From: Melastoma dodecandrum
Lineage: Eukaryota; Streptophyta; Magnoliopsida; Myrtales; Melastomataceae
Assembly (NCBI GenBank): GCA_029817715.1
Contig: JARUPY010000311.1
Coordinates: 1 to 64,000 of the forward strand
Direction: 5' to 3'
DNA: 64,000 bases
Positions 1 to 12,299 of this stretch are shown in pieces. The translations under genes and the position numbers were made by a program. Position 1 is the first letter of the stretch, and each line of letters opens with the position of its first letter. Below the pieces are notes generated by a model. The model worked only from the letters and a program-made list of their open reading frames with translations. It had not been told where the DNA came from and ran no database searches.

Positions 1-1140
1 ATTGTTGGTGAAGAAGCTCCTCCACTCATAGCACCGGCTTTTCTCCCCAAGTTGAACAGGGTTTGGTCGTTGCTCCTAGTTCCATCCTAGCGAAATCAGC
101 AAACAGTCCCCCCACTAAACAATACGGTAGATGGCTTTTGCAAATTCTCGATAATGAAGATCCAGAAAAAGGCAAGGTTCCATTTTGAATCTTCCTGCTT
201 TATAGGAACTGTAATCATTTTATTTGACAGTGAGATCTTCAAATCAATCATTCACCAAATAGACAGAGAACAAGGAGGGACCAGTCAGAGTTTTCAGTTG
301 TTCTCAAGAGAACTTGGAAAAATCGTATGAATGTGCTGTATCTAATAGGATATTTCTTGTTCATAAAACCCATCCACCCTCTGCCTCAGATTAGCAGTAT
401 TGACTCTTACTGTCACCATTGCATTAAACATTTTGAAAGTTCATATCTCTATGGTCTTCTAGATGCAAGGAAAAATCTTTGTCCAAGCGCACAAGAGGGT
501 GGAAAGAAAGGCTATTCTCTTGAAACACAATCCATAACAGATTCTCGGATCCGAGGTCAGAAGAGAGGTTAAATACGGGGGAATCGCTTCTGTTATCCAA
601 GCGCATGATGGAAACACCTTGAAACTTTAGAGACACAGCCCTGGAACCCAGACCTCGATTCTGTATTCCCCAATAGTTGTAGGGAGTAATCCCAGCTACA
701 GAATCAGGGATGACTCTCAAAAAAAACTTGTGGAAAGTTGGTCCCTGTATAATGGTTTGGCAGCTGATACAGCTGGATTCCTCTGCCCTCAGTCTTGTTT
801 AAATAGTGTCTTTAAGGCAACTGGCATTCAGCACGGAGACTTGACCTTTCTCCTGGTAAGCATTTTGGTCTTCACACTCGCGTGTATTTGCTTCAGGGAC
901 TTAGCAAATTTTTGATTCATTCTAGGAGGGGAGGGCATCATGGTCACCTAAGGCCATAAAAGGTAATTTTTTGCCCCAGGCCTTTCGCATTAAATTAATT
1001 GCTGTTCGAGGGAAGGGTTTCCATATATTGGAGCCCCGGCGATAATTCCTTTTTTGTAGGATCACGGGAGCCAGGCCGATCAGCCCCTTGTGCATGGATG
1101 AGCATTGTTTATTGATCTCTATGTTTGCCAATAAGAGTTA
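1..1140. other. Unassigned region at left edge
   Basis: No gene or element was recognised here. Short open frames exist on both strands (for example minus 424-720, about 98 codons, and minus 922-1131, about 69 codons), but none shows a domain, exon pattern or repeat that I can name. It could be the tail of a gene or element lying mostly left of the window. Confidence 0.3.
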
Positions 1141-2340
1141 GAAACACATTAAAAAAAAAAAAAAACAGAAAAAATAGAACCCTTTGTTTTGTTTGTATAT
1201 TGATCAAGCTAGTTATTACAGTATTTTGCTTTTTAAAAAATTTCAATTTTTTGTTTTTACTGGTATTCCTCTCGATGTTTTGTTCATGATGTATAGACCT
1301 TAACTGTGAATACCAGTTTCATGTACACTGGAAAAGTTTTAAAATTATAGGTAGATAAGACTATGAATCTATTTACAAGATCGGTTGGCCACCCCCCCCC
1401 CCCCCCCCAGGAAATCCATTGAGCTCCGCTGCGATGAGTATCTCATTTTTTGGGTTATGGTAATAATAATTTTATTTATATTTTCTTTTCTTATCTATTT
1501 TTATTACGTTTTTCTTTTTTTTGTTCATTTCCAATTTAATTTTTTAAATTTTTTAAAATAAATTAGGACGGGAATGGGCAATCTCTCTCCGATTATATAA
1601 TTATTGGGGGGAATGTTCCATTTGTCCATCGCGCATTCTATTATTCTCTTCCTCTGTTTTCCCTTATTACTTGAACAAACACGTCCGATTTTTTTAAACC
1701 AACACCCTTTCTGAATACTTCCTATGTTGTTGTTCTTCCTTTTCAATCTATTTCGTTCCGAAAACTCAAAAAGGGCTACAAGTTTTTTTGAGTCTCCCAT
1801 TTAGCCTGCATCGGAGTCGCATGTCTATAACTGAAGTACCAAGTGGAATAGACATCCGCGACCCTGCAACAATGTGAGACCGAGAGGTAAAAGGCGTGTG
1901 TATTATTTAGAAATCCAATTATCCTCATTACAGTTAAAGGTAAATTTCGAAATCGCTGATGCTGAAGCCATCTTCCTGACGAGCATGCAGTTTATCATAT
2001 GCTTATCAATATTGGATTGGATCTCTAAAAATGTCCACTATGCAAAGCACATCCAAATATGAGTACATGAAATACACGGCAATGCAATAAGTATTATCGA
2101 AATAGATTTCTCGCAAGACTTAATTGTGAAGGCATTTGATTAGATAGTGATTGATATATGAATTACATAGAGAATGCTGGTTGAGGAATAATATAGTTGT
2201 AAGTCTAATTGTATCATTCATTTAATACATTCTAAAACTAAATACTTTCAATTTTTCAATTCTACAATTCCTTGTTGTTGAAGCTATACTAGAAAACTCG
2301 AAACTCTTTGTATATCATAAATGTTAAGTAGTTTCATATT
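1141..2340. other. AT-rich intergenic DNA with poly-A and poly-C tracts
   Basis: No gene is seen. The stretch holds a poly-A run near 1150, a 17-base C run at 1392-1408 and long T-rich tracts at 1440-1560. The right part may be the decayed LTR of the gypsy remnant that follows, because a primer-binding-site-like sequence comes right after it at 2350, but no paired LTR was found. Confidence 0.4.
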
Positions 2341-2348
2341 ATGTACTA

Positions 2349-3240
2349 TTGGTATCAAAGCTATAATGTTCCTGTGCCATTGATTTCGGTGCAAAGAAAA
2401 AAAAATCAACCTCCCTCTACTAAAAATCGATCATCCTGTAAAAAATTTGACAATTAAACGACTTAAAGAAATCATGGAAGGAAGAATTGCAACTGTAGAG
2501 CAGGAGGCTTGATGAACAAGTTGAAACCTTGGTAGAAAAATTCGAACAGTTTTGGAAGAAATTATGAGGATGTTGAGGAACAAAGAGACTGAAAAGGACT
2601 TAGAGAAGTGGTTCTAAATGGCTTGAAATTCATCAAGAAAATCTTAAATCTTCAATTAAAAGTAACAAAGAACAACGTGAGGTTCACTCCTAAGCTTGAA
2701 TTTCAGACATTTGATGGTAAATATTTCACGAATCTAGATAAAAAAATGACAGAAACATTTCATTTTATGCACGATTGTTGATGATCAACGTGTAGATTGT
2801 TAATGATATGTCCATGATTGGAATGACTAAGTCATGATTCAACAGTTACATTGTTGTTAGAAATCATGTTGAATGGGATGAATTTGTAGTTGATTTGTGC
2901 GCAAGATTTAATAAAGAGATTGCTGGAAATGTGGTAGAAGAGTTTAATAAGTTACATTAGATTGACTCAATTGAAGATTATTTAGATGCATTTAAAGCTT
3001 TGAGGGGATTAATGATGCAAAGAAATTTGTATAGTTTCATTGGGGCTTTGAAACCAACATTAAAGACTCTTGTGAGAGCATTTAAGCTCAAACTTTAGCA
3101 AAGCATTGCCCTTGTTGGTAAAGGTTTTACTCCGATGCCATTGGATAACGGACCCAATTATGCCACGACATTGATTACTAGCACCATGATAGAAGAAAAC
3201 GAAGAAATAATTCTTTCATAATATTTAGTTATGAGAAACC
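2349..3240 (+). pseudogene. Decayed Ty3/gypsy gag region with PBS-like site
   Basis: A tract at about 2350-2361 (TGGTATCAAAGC) differs at one position from the initiator-Met tRNA primer site of many plant LTR retrotransposons. Downstream, broken frames read as plant gypsy Gag: a KLEFQTFDGK segment near 2690, a WDEFVVDLCARFNKE segment near 2877, SIEDYLDAFKALR near 2970 and FIGALKPTLKTLV near 3035, in the canonical Gag order. Stops and frameshifts separate the pieces, so the copy is dead. No protease or reverse transcriptase follows, and no LTR pair was found. What is seen is ordered similarity to Gag; the element class is inferred. Confidence 0.65.
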
Positions 3241-4842
3241 CATCCTACTTAAAGTAGACATCTTCTAGAACCTCAACGACGGGACCTTGATCACCAGGGT
3301 TTATGGTAGAAGTGTTGTGTGTAAGGACAAAATAGTAAATAAGGCTATCCAAGTCTAGTTCTTTAAATATGTGATTGAGCATATATAATAAAAAAAGGGA
3401 GATTATTATATGCTTAGTAACAGAATGACTAATGTGAGGATCACATGTTCTTATTTAGATTATGAAGATACAATTATCGGAGAATGACGATTAAAAAGAG
3501 TTTTTTAGACATTCTAGATAGCTTCTAAGGAGAACAACCTTTGAGCTTAATTTCCGGACTCATATATTTGAAGTCCGGAAGGAAATTGCTATTAACATAA
3601 AGCATTGGAGTAGCGAAGAAGCAATGATGAGAGGAGCTCAAGAATATCAATCTTAGATAAGGCTTGTATTAGAAGAAACTGGCTAAACATCAGGACTTCA
3701 AAATTCCAATAATAAAAGAATCTCCTGAGATAAAGATTGATGCATAAGGGAGCATAAAGGTTGTAAGTTAAGACTTTTTTTTTTGTTAGGTCTACTAACG
3801 TTACCACTAGTTTCCGTCTATTTTTAATAATGTAGATTTCTTTTCTTTTGATTTGGCAAATGCAAAGATACTAGGTTTTTTATGTATTAATTCATAATCA
3901 TCTGCCGCATTTGGGGAGACAAACTTAATAAAGCAATCTTTTTTCTCACATCTTTGAGTTGAGTTATTTTGCTCATCTCAAAAATACATGATCCCTCAAG
4001 GGAATGGCATTCTTTGTGACATAGAAGGACTTTTCTATTTTACATTTCTCTTAAAACTGAAAGAAGTGTAGAACCCTTGAAGCTTTGAAGTTGCGGAAGC
4101 TTGGTGAACCTAGAAGCGAACCACTTGAGATATATTAAGCAACTTTTACTTTTAAACATGTAGATAGTTTGGAGAATCTATCAACTTAGATATTTCAATC
4201 GTCTAAGTAACTAGAAAATTATTCTAAAAAATTAGGTGGTGAATTTTGAGGAAGCCTTTCTTCACTGTAAATCAAGTTGGGATTTAATTCAAAATACTCT
4301 AACTAATAATTAAGATTGTCTGAAAGCCAACGTACGAGTATTTCTTATTGTCTATGCAGATTTAATCGAATATAAACAAAACTTCAAGGATTCAATTGTA
4401 AATTTAAGAAGTATAAATTTTTTATTTAGGATAAAATTGAAACAAGAACTAGAGGACAAGAGATGATATATTGCAAACGACGTGTAAATTATATGATATA
4501 ATTGATAAGGAGAACTTATTTTTATACCGTTTTGGTTTTGCGGACTTCATTCTCGTTGATAAAGAGGGCCGGCCCCCAATTTCTTAATTTTTTTTTTTCA
4601 TGACCTGCCTGGATTCCTCACTTGCGTTTGCCGGAATGCCTCGACTCAACCTCGTAGGAAAGAATTGACGAGGCTGGGAAAGTGGCAAGAGACCAAGACC
4701 TCGCTTCGACGAGTTGCGAAGAGCCAAGCCATGGCCGCATTCATTGATCATGGAAAAGGTTGCGGGGGATTTTGTCGACTACAGAGGCATTGCCTTTGCT
4801 TGATACACATTACAGATTGCATATAACGGGAGGGAGTTTTTT
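3241..4842. other. AT-rich intergenic DNA
   Basis: No gene is supported. The only structure noticed is a small inverted repeat at about 3551-3578 (TTCCGGACT facing AGTCCGGAA). The right end (about 4600-4842) becomes GC-richer and should include the 3' UTR of the minus-strand ML-domain gene that ends at 4843. Confidence 0.4.
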
Positions 4843-6029
4843 TCAACTGTCTAGGAGATGGAAGCGTCCAAATCCGATCCTAAAGTTGAAGCTGATGCAG
4901 GTCAGCTGCTGATTGTTCTCGTCATCCTCCATCGTGATCTTAAGCGTGTATAAGCCCTGCACATGGTATATGCAGCGAATTGTTAAGGCTTCTTCCACAG
5001 CCAAAGATCTCGCCTATACGACAGTTTGTACTAATTATCGCATAAGGATGAAATAGGTGTATATTGAGATGAAGGTTTTCCGGGACTCACCGGGGGTGCA
5101 AAGGCAGGTAAATTCTGAGTATGTGAGAGCGTGAATTCTCCCGAAGCGATTGGACATGACATTGCCTCGCAGATGTTGTGAGTTTCTGTACGGAGAAGTA
5201 TCCCATGGTACAGGACCTTTATAACAACTTTTCCCTTGGGCAAAGCTTGATCTGAAAGCGAAGCAAGCCGTTAAGGTTGGAGGTTTGAAGTGAATTCAGG
5301 GAAAGACCATAAAGCAAATACAAGAACTCCCCCCCCCCCCCCCCCTCTCTCTATCCGCCTTTGGTTTAGAAGCTTCGAGGTATAAAATTCCTTGACGCAA
5401 CTCGGACAGGTAGACATGTTGAGCTCGAGTTTCTTAGAGTCCTGATCACTCCGGGCAGTATATCTTGTCTCCAAACCACAATAAACACACATTTCAGTAG
5501 ATGCCGCTATTCTATTACCCCCTTCGTTTCTTCAGAAGCACATATATAGGCTACACGAGCCGTGCAGGGGACCGAGCAAATCTGACCGAACCTGCATCGT
5601 GTCATCAGATCTCTAACGGAAGTACTATGTACCTGAAGAGGCTTCAGTCAGGCTCCAATCCACGTCAACATTGCTACACGTTAACACAACACCTTTTACA
5701 CGACTGACTAATCGGACTAACATCTATACATGTACCTGAAGAGGCGTAGATGTCGAAGGTTGTCGGCTTGCCGGGCTCCACTGGATTTGGAGATATCCTA
5801 ACATCCCTCACCTTGACTGCATAGTCCACCGTCCTATCTGCAGAAAAGGACAAAACACATCCTGAGCAGAAGAATCGCCACCGGAAGAGCTGACCGGGGA
5901 AGGGATTTGGAGCAACTGGGCTTTACCGCAGTACTTGATGGTCGTCCCTTGAGCAACAGAAGGAAGGATAAGAGCGAACGACAGAAAAATCAGATGAGGT
6001 GGAGGAGAAGTCATCGAAACGTGACTCAT
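4843..6029 (-). CDS. ML (MD-2-related lipid-recognition) domain protein, secreted
   Basis: Four exons on the minus strand: 6029-5927, 5837-5736, 5251-5091 and 4956-4843. All introns are GT-AG, and the joined length of 480 nt is exactly in frame (159 residues). The N terminus has a hydrophobic signal peptide (LIFLSFALILPSVAQG) before the mature start TIKYC. Conserved ML features follow: YAVKVRDVRISPNPVEPGKP, then KGKVVIKVLYHG, THNICEAMSCPI, and a C-terminal LTCISFNFRIGFG. Paired cysteines expected of the family are present (YC, NIC, SCP, LTC). Plant ML proteins are small secreted or vacuolar lipid-binding proteins of about 150-165 aa; the exact ligand is unknown. Start: Met1 is at 6029, but Met6 at 6014 would also give a good signal peptide. 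A 17-base C run lies in intron 2. The gene looks intact. Confidence 0.9.
5329..5345. repeat. Poly-C tract in ML gene intron 2
   Basis: Seventeen consecutive C on the plus strand (a G run in the sense strand of the gene), followed by a short CT repeat. It lies well inside intron 2 and does not touch the splice sites. Confidence 0.9.
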
Positions 6030-6990
6030 GGGACACCCGGGGAGTGGGTTTTCCGACAGCCTCCGAGGTAGATTCTAGGAGAGATTCCACCCCAACACAG
6101 GAAGATGCTGTTTCGTGGGGGAAGGAGGAGATTGGTCCGACGAATGATTAGATGGATCGTGGGTCTGTTGTGTCCCTCCGTTTGGATATGAATTATGATA
6201 ACGTAAAAGACAAAATCAGCACCAATTCCAACCACTGTTCCCATTAATAAATTAATTTCTTTCAATGAACTGCAAATGTTATACATTCTTTCCTTTTCTT
6301 GCTCCCAAACCCAAACGGGAGAACCTGGTCAGTGAAAGTTAAATTGAATCGGACAGTAATATGTATTATACTCATTCAAGAGAGTAGGTTTTGTTATAAA
6401 ATAACCGCTTTGTAAAATATTTGATAAGACAAAATATGGTAAAATATTGATTTATGACAAAGTCTTTCTTTATCGTAATTTAGTTTCTTAAATAATTTTG
6501 TCCCTCGTAATATTTTTATATTGATTTTTGGTCGATATTTGTTGATTTAAACAGTGTGAATCATTGATAAATAGTTTTTATTTATCGACTAAAAAATAAA
6601 TAACAATGTGGAAAAAATATTGAAATGTCATAGGTTTATTTTATGATTTTGATGGACAAATCAAATACGTTGGAAGACGAAGCTGGACTATAATTTCTGA
6701 TGAGAATATTATATTAAAACCTTATTTGACTTTAGCACTAATACAGAAAGTTGACCTAAAATTAATGTTGCCATAAAATATTAATTTTAACGCAAGTTTT
6801 AATATTTGTAACACCAAATTAATCTGAAAAAATCTTTCGATCACCAACTCAAAATATTATTTACTCAATTTGAAATTTGCAAAATATTTTTCTTTCAATA
6901 GTATATTTAGAACAACTAGGGACCACAACAGTTATACAAAAAGAAGAATGACAAAAAAAAGTGTAAAAGAACCGGCTTTGTATGGTCTTA
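6030..6990. other. Upstream region of ML gene and AT-rich intergenic DNA
   Basis: The first roughly 250 bases should hold the promoter and 5' UTR of the minus-strand ML gene. I cannot point to a convincing TATA box. From about 6310 the sequence is strongly AT-rich without a recognisable gene until the terminal repeat of the Mutator-like element. Confidence 0.4.
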
Positions 6991-7185
6991 TGGCTAGTTT
7001 ACGAAACAATTGATCAAATAAAGTTAAAGTTTGTAAAATTACTCATTTACCGCATTGGTGTCGCGGAAACCACGACTTTAATAAAAACGCGGTTCCCGAC
7101 CGCGACATTAAGAGACTTGAAGAAATTTCCAAGTATTTTGGCTTTGTTTTGTGGTGGAGCAGTGTCGCGGTTGCAACCGCGACAC
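6991..7185 (+). repeat. Left terminal inverted repeat of the MULE
   Basis: Starts at GCTAGTTTACGAAAC and pairs with the reverse complement of 12300-12611. The inner part contains the palindrome-rich segment CGCGGTTGCAACCGCGAC (about 7167-7184). The right copy carries roughly 90 extra bases, so the repeats have diverged by an indel as well as substitutions. Confidence 0.8.
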
Positions 7186-7671
7186 AGACGGGGTTTTTTA
7201 ACACTTGCCGGCCCCCTTGTCCACCTTTCTTCATTTCTACTCCGCCCCCAAACACTCCCGAAACCCTACTTCATATTCCGACCCCGTGGTCCTCAAATCC
7301 GATATTTTTCGGCCCCGTGCTACTCGAATCCGGAGATTCCGATCTCGTGCTCCTCGAATTTGACCTTCGTGTGCCTCGAATCCGAATACAACACCCGACG
7401 CCCACCCCATTCACCTTCAATCAACTCAATATCAAAGGGTAAGTAAATTTTCATGTCAAAAGTTCGTTAAAACGTTGATTTTCATAAGTTTGTGTAGTTT
7501 TAGGTAATGGGTTAGGATTTAATCTTGATTTCTGAATTGTTAGTGTTAGTTAGGTTTAGTATTAACGGATTGTGTTGAAATTATTATGCAAGTATTGGAT
7601 TGTCTTATTGGAATACCTTTGAACTCGTAAGATTCTCGATCTCTTTTTCGTAAAGTATGACATAAATTCAC

Positions 7672-9930
7672 TTGTTGGTGTTTGCGAATGGTAGAGTGAA
7701 TAATGGTAAAGGAGTTAGTTATGATGGAGGTCCGATTAAACGGATGATGATAGATAGTTATGTAGATTATGGGAAATTTGAAAGGTATATTACTCGTGCT
7801 ATGAAGTTAAATGATGGTTGTAGATTGAAGTTTTTTCATCAATATCCAGTACCTTCACATGGTTCATTCAGGCTTAGATTTATTTTAATGCCCATTAATG
7901 ATGACGATGACGTTAGATTGTTGGTTGAATTTGCTATATCAAATAAAAATCAAGTTCAAGAATTGTATGAGCTTTCAGTTCGTTCTAATTCAAGTAATGG
8001 AGGGGTTCATGCAATGTTAGGCATGGTAGTAACTTGCCGATTGTTGGAGTAAATGTAGAGCATAATATAACAGAGATGGAGGCAACAATGGTCAATGTAG
8101 GAAGTGAACGAAATATTCTTGTTGGTATCAATGGTGAAGGGAGTAGTCATGGACCTTTTGAAGCATTCATCGATGGTGGTAATTACAGGGACGATGATAT
8201 CGATGATAATCGTATTATAGCTGATATAACACATTCCGATGGTGACGTTGATACCGATGAGGAGATGTTTAATGATATTGAAGGGGGAGAGAATAAGCAT
8301 GGTGCACATGGAGATTTTGAAAATGGAGTGAACGAGGCTGGTCCTCTAGGAAATGGATCGAGAAGCCACTACCTTTTTATCGAGATAGTGGCGATTACGA
8401 GGAAGGTTATATTTGATGAGGAGGAGAATGAATTTATAACTGACGATGTGGACTCACTTACGGAATTTCATAAAGATATGCAGTTCAAGAACAAAAGTTA
8501 TCTTATTTAAGCAGTCAACTCATTTTCTATCAGAAACCATTACGATTACGAAATTGTTGAGTCAGATAAAAGGTTGTGGTCTGTCTTTTGTTCTGAATAT
8601 GGAAGTGGTTGCAAATTGAGATTATGTGCTATCCAACGCTCTTGTGATAACGAGATTGAGATAAGCGACGAAATGCTTCAGGGAGTTGAAAATAATACGA
8701 GTTTTAAATTGGGCTAGTTCTTATAATGTCAGTGTTGTTGAAGTTTTTCAATATTAGAAATTATGGGCATTCGATCTGAGTATTTATGCATTCCTCCATT
8801 GCCGCTCAGTTGTCAGTATTGACGGCACATTCTTATAGCATAAACTCTTAATAGCGTGCGATATGGACGATAATAATCATATCGTTCTGCTTGCTATTGC
8901 AATTGTTGATGGAGAAAAGTATGATTCCTGGAGTTGGTTCCTCCAATGTATGAAGGGTTACGTTGTTGAAGATCGGACAGTGAGTATTTACTTAATTTTA
9001 GACAGACATGTAGGAATTCAAGCGGCCATCAATGATGTCGACGTAGGTTGGACTCCTCTGTTTACCAATTGGTGATTCTATATTAGACACGTTGCAAGCA
9101 ACTTCAACACAAGATATAAAAATATGATGTGCAAAACGAGGCTAGTTATGACGGCGAGAAAGGCAAATCATCATAAGTGCAAAAAGATTTTGGATAAGTT
9201 GTTAGAATCATTGCTAGAGGCATCACATTTCCTGGCGGAAATGAAAAAGGAACAATGGCTTTTGAGTCATGATGGGAAACACGAGATACGGGGTCATGAC
9301 TACAAATTTGAGCGAGAGTTATAACACTGTTATAAGGGGTTATGAACCTCCCAGTTTCCGTATTGGTGAGGAATATATGATATAATTGTGTTGCATATTG
9401 GATAAATAGACGGAATGATGCGAAAAAAGTGGGGGAGAAACTTACAACTCCCTGTGCAGAGAGGTTATACAAAGCAATGGAGAAGGCCAAACGATTTCAT
9501 GTGGTATTGCTCGATCGAGAGCTTGGTTGTTTCGCGTGAAAACTATACGGGCAATCAAAACAAGAAAGTCTATATCAAAGCACGTAAATGCACTTGCAAG
9601 AAGTGGCAAATTTATCAAATCCCTTGTTCGCATGCATTAGCTTGTTTTGCACACTTGCACCTAGATCACACCAATTATGTTAGTCGTTTTTACACCTGGG
9701 AGTGTCAAAAGGTTGTCTATGCATCGCGATGGAATTCATTTGATTGCAAGGAAGATTGACCAGAATATCGTTTCCCTAGGGTCAAACCTACCCTAGTAGA
9801 GTAAGACCCCGTGGCGTCCAAGATCTACTCGCATACACAATGAAATGGACATTAAGAAAGATCAAGAAGAATAAGTTGTGGAATTTGTAGAAAAGAGGGA
9901 CTTAATCGGTGGAGTTGTCCTAATAAATAG
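7672..9930 (+). pseudogene. MuDR-type transposase remnant with SWIM finger and zinc knuckle
   Basis: Reading left to right: an open segment at 7672-8052 resembles the N-terminal domain of plant MuDR proteins (VSYDGGPIKRMMIDS, then LKFFHQYPVPSHGSFR). An acidic linker follows in another frame (8034-8510). The DNA-binding region is cut by TAA at 8508-8510. The DDE core is recognisable in NNHIVLLAIAIVDGEKYDSW (near 8870) and ILDRHVGIQAA (near 8995) but has stops before and after. At 9415-9759 there is a SWIM zinc finger, CTCKKWQIYQIPCSHALACF, with the C-x-C...C-x-H ligands present. Just after it, 9877-9930 reads CGICRKEGLNRWSCPNK, a CCHC knuckle whose histidine is replaced. The domain order fits the family, but several stops and frameshifts show it cannot make transposase. 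Confidence 0.8.
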
Positions 9931-10042
9931 TGTGATTGTAAGAATGGGATGTAATGTATGGTTTCGTGTTCATTTTGGCTTTATGTGTTGTTGTCTTTAG
10001 GTTGTCGTAGTATGTGTTGTTGTCTTCATGTTTCCAAGAAAA

Positions 10043-12085
10043 ATGCGACCCGAACCACGTTTGCCTGATGTTTTGAGCGGACACGCAGAACATCGTTCCA
10101 TTACCATATGGGATGAAGGTTACAGCTCGATATTTTTACTTTCTTGAAATCTTTGCTTTTCTTCTTTGATTATTGTTTTTTTTTTTTACTAATGAATGTT
10201 TTGCCACTACATAATAATGTCTTAACTTATCATTTCGTAGAGAAAGCAGTTAAACGGATTGTTCGCGATCAACTGATGGATTTTTACCTCCGCCTAGCCG
10301 GCTTCTATGGAGTTGCAAAGCTCCACTATATTGTGTTGGATTGGGCGTTGATAACACCAATGGTGGAGCGTTGGATCCCAGAGACACGTACCTTCCACAT
10401 GGTACACGGTGAGATAACCATAACATTATAGGATGTGGCACTTCAATTTGGATTACCTGTGAATTGGAATGCAGTTTTTGCGGACACTAACGTCTCAACG
10501 AAGAATATGTGTCAAGATCTTTTCGGTGTGGTTCTTGGGAGAAACGCCTTAAGGTACGGACGTTTTAAGTTGAGTTGGTTAGCTGAAAACTTTGATGTTC
10601 TTCCTGATTGGGCGACAGATGATCAGATTCGGAGGCATACTAGGGCTTACATCTTACAGTTGATTGGGTGAATGTTGTTTACAGATAAGTCAGATAATTT
10701 AGTCCATTTATTCTGGTTACCATTGCTGGCCGATTTTGAGAGGGCATGACAGTTTAGTTGGGATGGTGCATTTCTTGCATGGTTATATAGGACTTTATGC
10801 AAGACATCACATCATAAGGCTTCACAGATTTCAAAACCCCTTATCCTAGTACAAGTATGGGCATGGGACAAGTTTCCGTATATCTCCCCACTTAGATTGC
10901 GGACGACTTATGTAAATGACATGCTTTGAGCCATCGTTGGGGCGTTGAGTTCGATACTCGCACGATACCAACACATGTCCTTGTGGCATATAGGGAGGCC
11001 TTAGAGAGGCAAAGCCCCAAGCAGGTACAATTTCTACCTCCCGAGTTCTTTAAAAATAAGAAAAGTCGTGTTTCTAATATCACCTCTCTTGTTTGTAGAT
11101 AGTCTCACATCCCTACCTTGATGAATTAATAGCCATGCTTCCACAATATTGTCTAGTTGGGCAACATTGTGCTCGAGTTCCATTGATTTGCTTCTTCATC
11201 GTGGAATGACACTTCCCAGACAGGGTTATACGACAATTTGGGGATGGGCAACTAGTTCCCGACCCCTGCGATATAGTGAAATCGCATTGAATTACAAGGG
11301 AAGTTCATGAATAACTGAGGAGAAATTCACCGAAAATACATTGAGCTGTGGAATGATAGAATAAATTGCGTTGTGCCATTGACGTGGAAGACAGAGATAG
11401 AATACTCCAGATGGTATGGAAGATACAACAGGAAGCACATCTCACACACCGGAGAAATGTTAGGCGCTTTTGTACGCACTATCTTTAAATTATTTCGACT
11501 CATAAATATATGTAATAGCTAGCTTATTGTTTTTCATTTTGTAAATAGATGAACAAACTACGTAAAATCACACTTCGGGCTTCCAACCCAGAAGAGGTAA
11601 CTCCTCTTCCTGAAGATGCCACAAATTTGTTGACACAGTATTTTCCATTACATTTATATGGTCGTACCAGTGGCTTGGAGGACCAGCCCGCACTTGTAGT
11701 GCTACCGAAAAGGGAGAATGAGCATGAAAACGACGTGCCAGAAGGGCATGACCATCTGCTAATAGAGTATGACGTGGCGGGACTCGATAGAGAGGATGAG
11801 AGAGGTGAAAACCCGGAAGTGCATGACCACCAACCAGAGGGAATGCTGATCTCTCAAGTGATCCAGCTAAGAGCCGATTACTACACACCACACTTCGACC
11901 GGCCTTCGAGCTCGACTTCGATAATAGTAGTGAAAGGTGCAAGGGATGCCACCTTCTTCCATTCAAACCCGGATAACCTTGTATCTCAGGACACGCAATT
12001 GGATTTTGGGGAATCCTCCAAGCCTAAGAGGCTGGAGGTTCATCATTACTGCTACTGCACGAAAAGAAGGCGCAAACGTAATTGA
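10043..12085 (+). pseudogene. Plant mobile domain (PMD, aminotransferase-like) protein remnant
   Basis: An ATG at 10043 opens with MRPEPRLPDVLSGHAEHRS and, after a probable intron from about 10113, continues as LHYIVLDWALITPMVERW, PETRTFHMVHGEITITL and DVALQFGLPVNW (10300-10470). This is the core signature of the PMD shared by MAIN/MAIL proteins and transposon-borne copies. Further PMD-like segments follow (LSWLAENFDVLPDW; ISKPLILVQVWAWDKFPYISPL near 10830). A TAG sits inside the core at 10429-10431 and more stops follow, so the copy is broken. The tail open frame at 11549-12085 (178 codons, acidic, Ser-rich) has no recognised domain and may be the variable C terminus. The position between MULE ends indicates a transposon passenger rather than a host MAIN gene. 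Confidence 0.75.
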
Positions 12086-12299
12086 GTGTTTCTGTGTACT
12101 TTTCTTTATTTGGGACTTTTATGTTAGACATTGTATTACATTATTTTCAAGAATCTTATATTAGAAGTATTTTGAATGTTGAGACAATTTCTGGAATTTT
12201 GTTGAGAATTTGTCTTTGAGAAGTTTGTACAAGGAGTTTGGCTTAAATGGTGGTGCTTCGGTGCCGGCGCAGTGTCGTTATTGGGAACCACGGCAATTG

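Noticed and set aside
1..1140. Organelle-derived insertion
   Set aside because: No plastid or mitochondrial gene segment could be recognised, so the idea has no support.
5271..5492. 73-codon minus frame with a poly-Gly run
   Set aside because: It lies inside intron 2 of the ML gene and is produced by the C homopolymer.
10250..10441. Minus-strand frame over the plant mobile domain
   Set aside because: Shadow of the clearly recognisable plus-strand PMD core.
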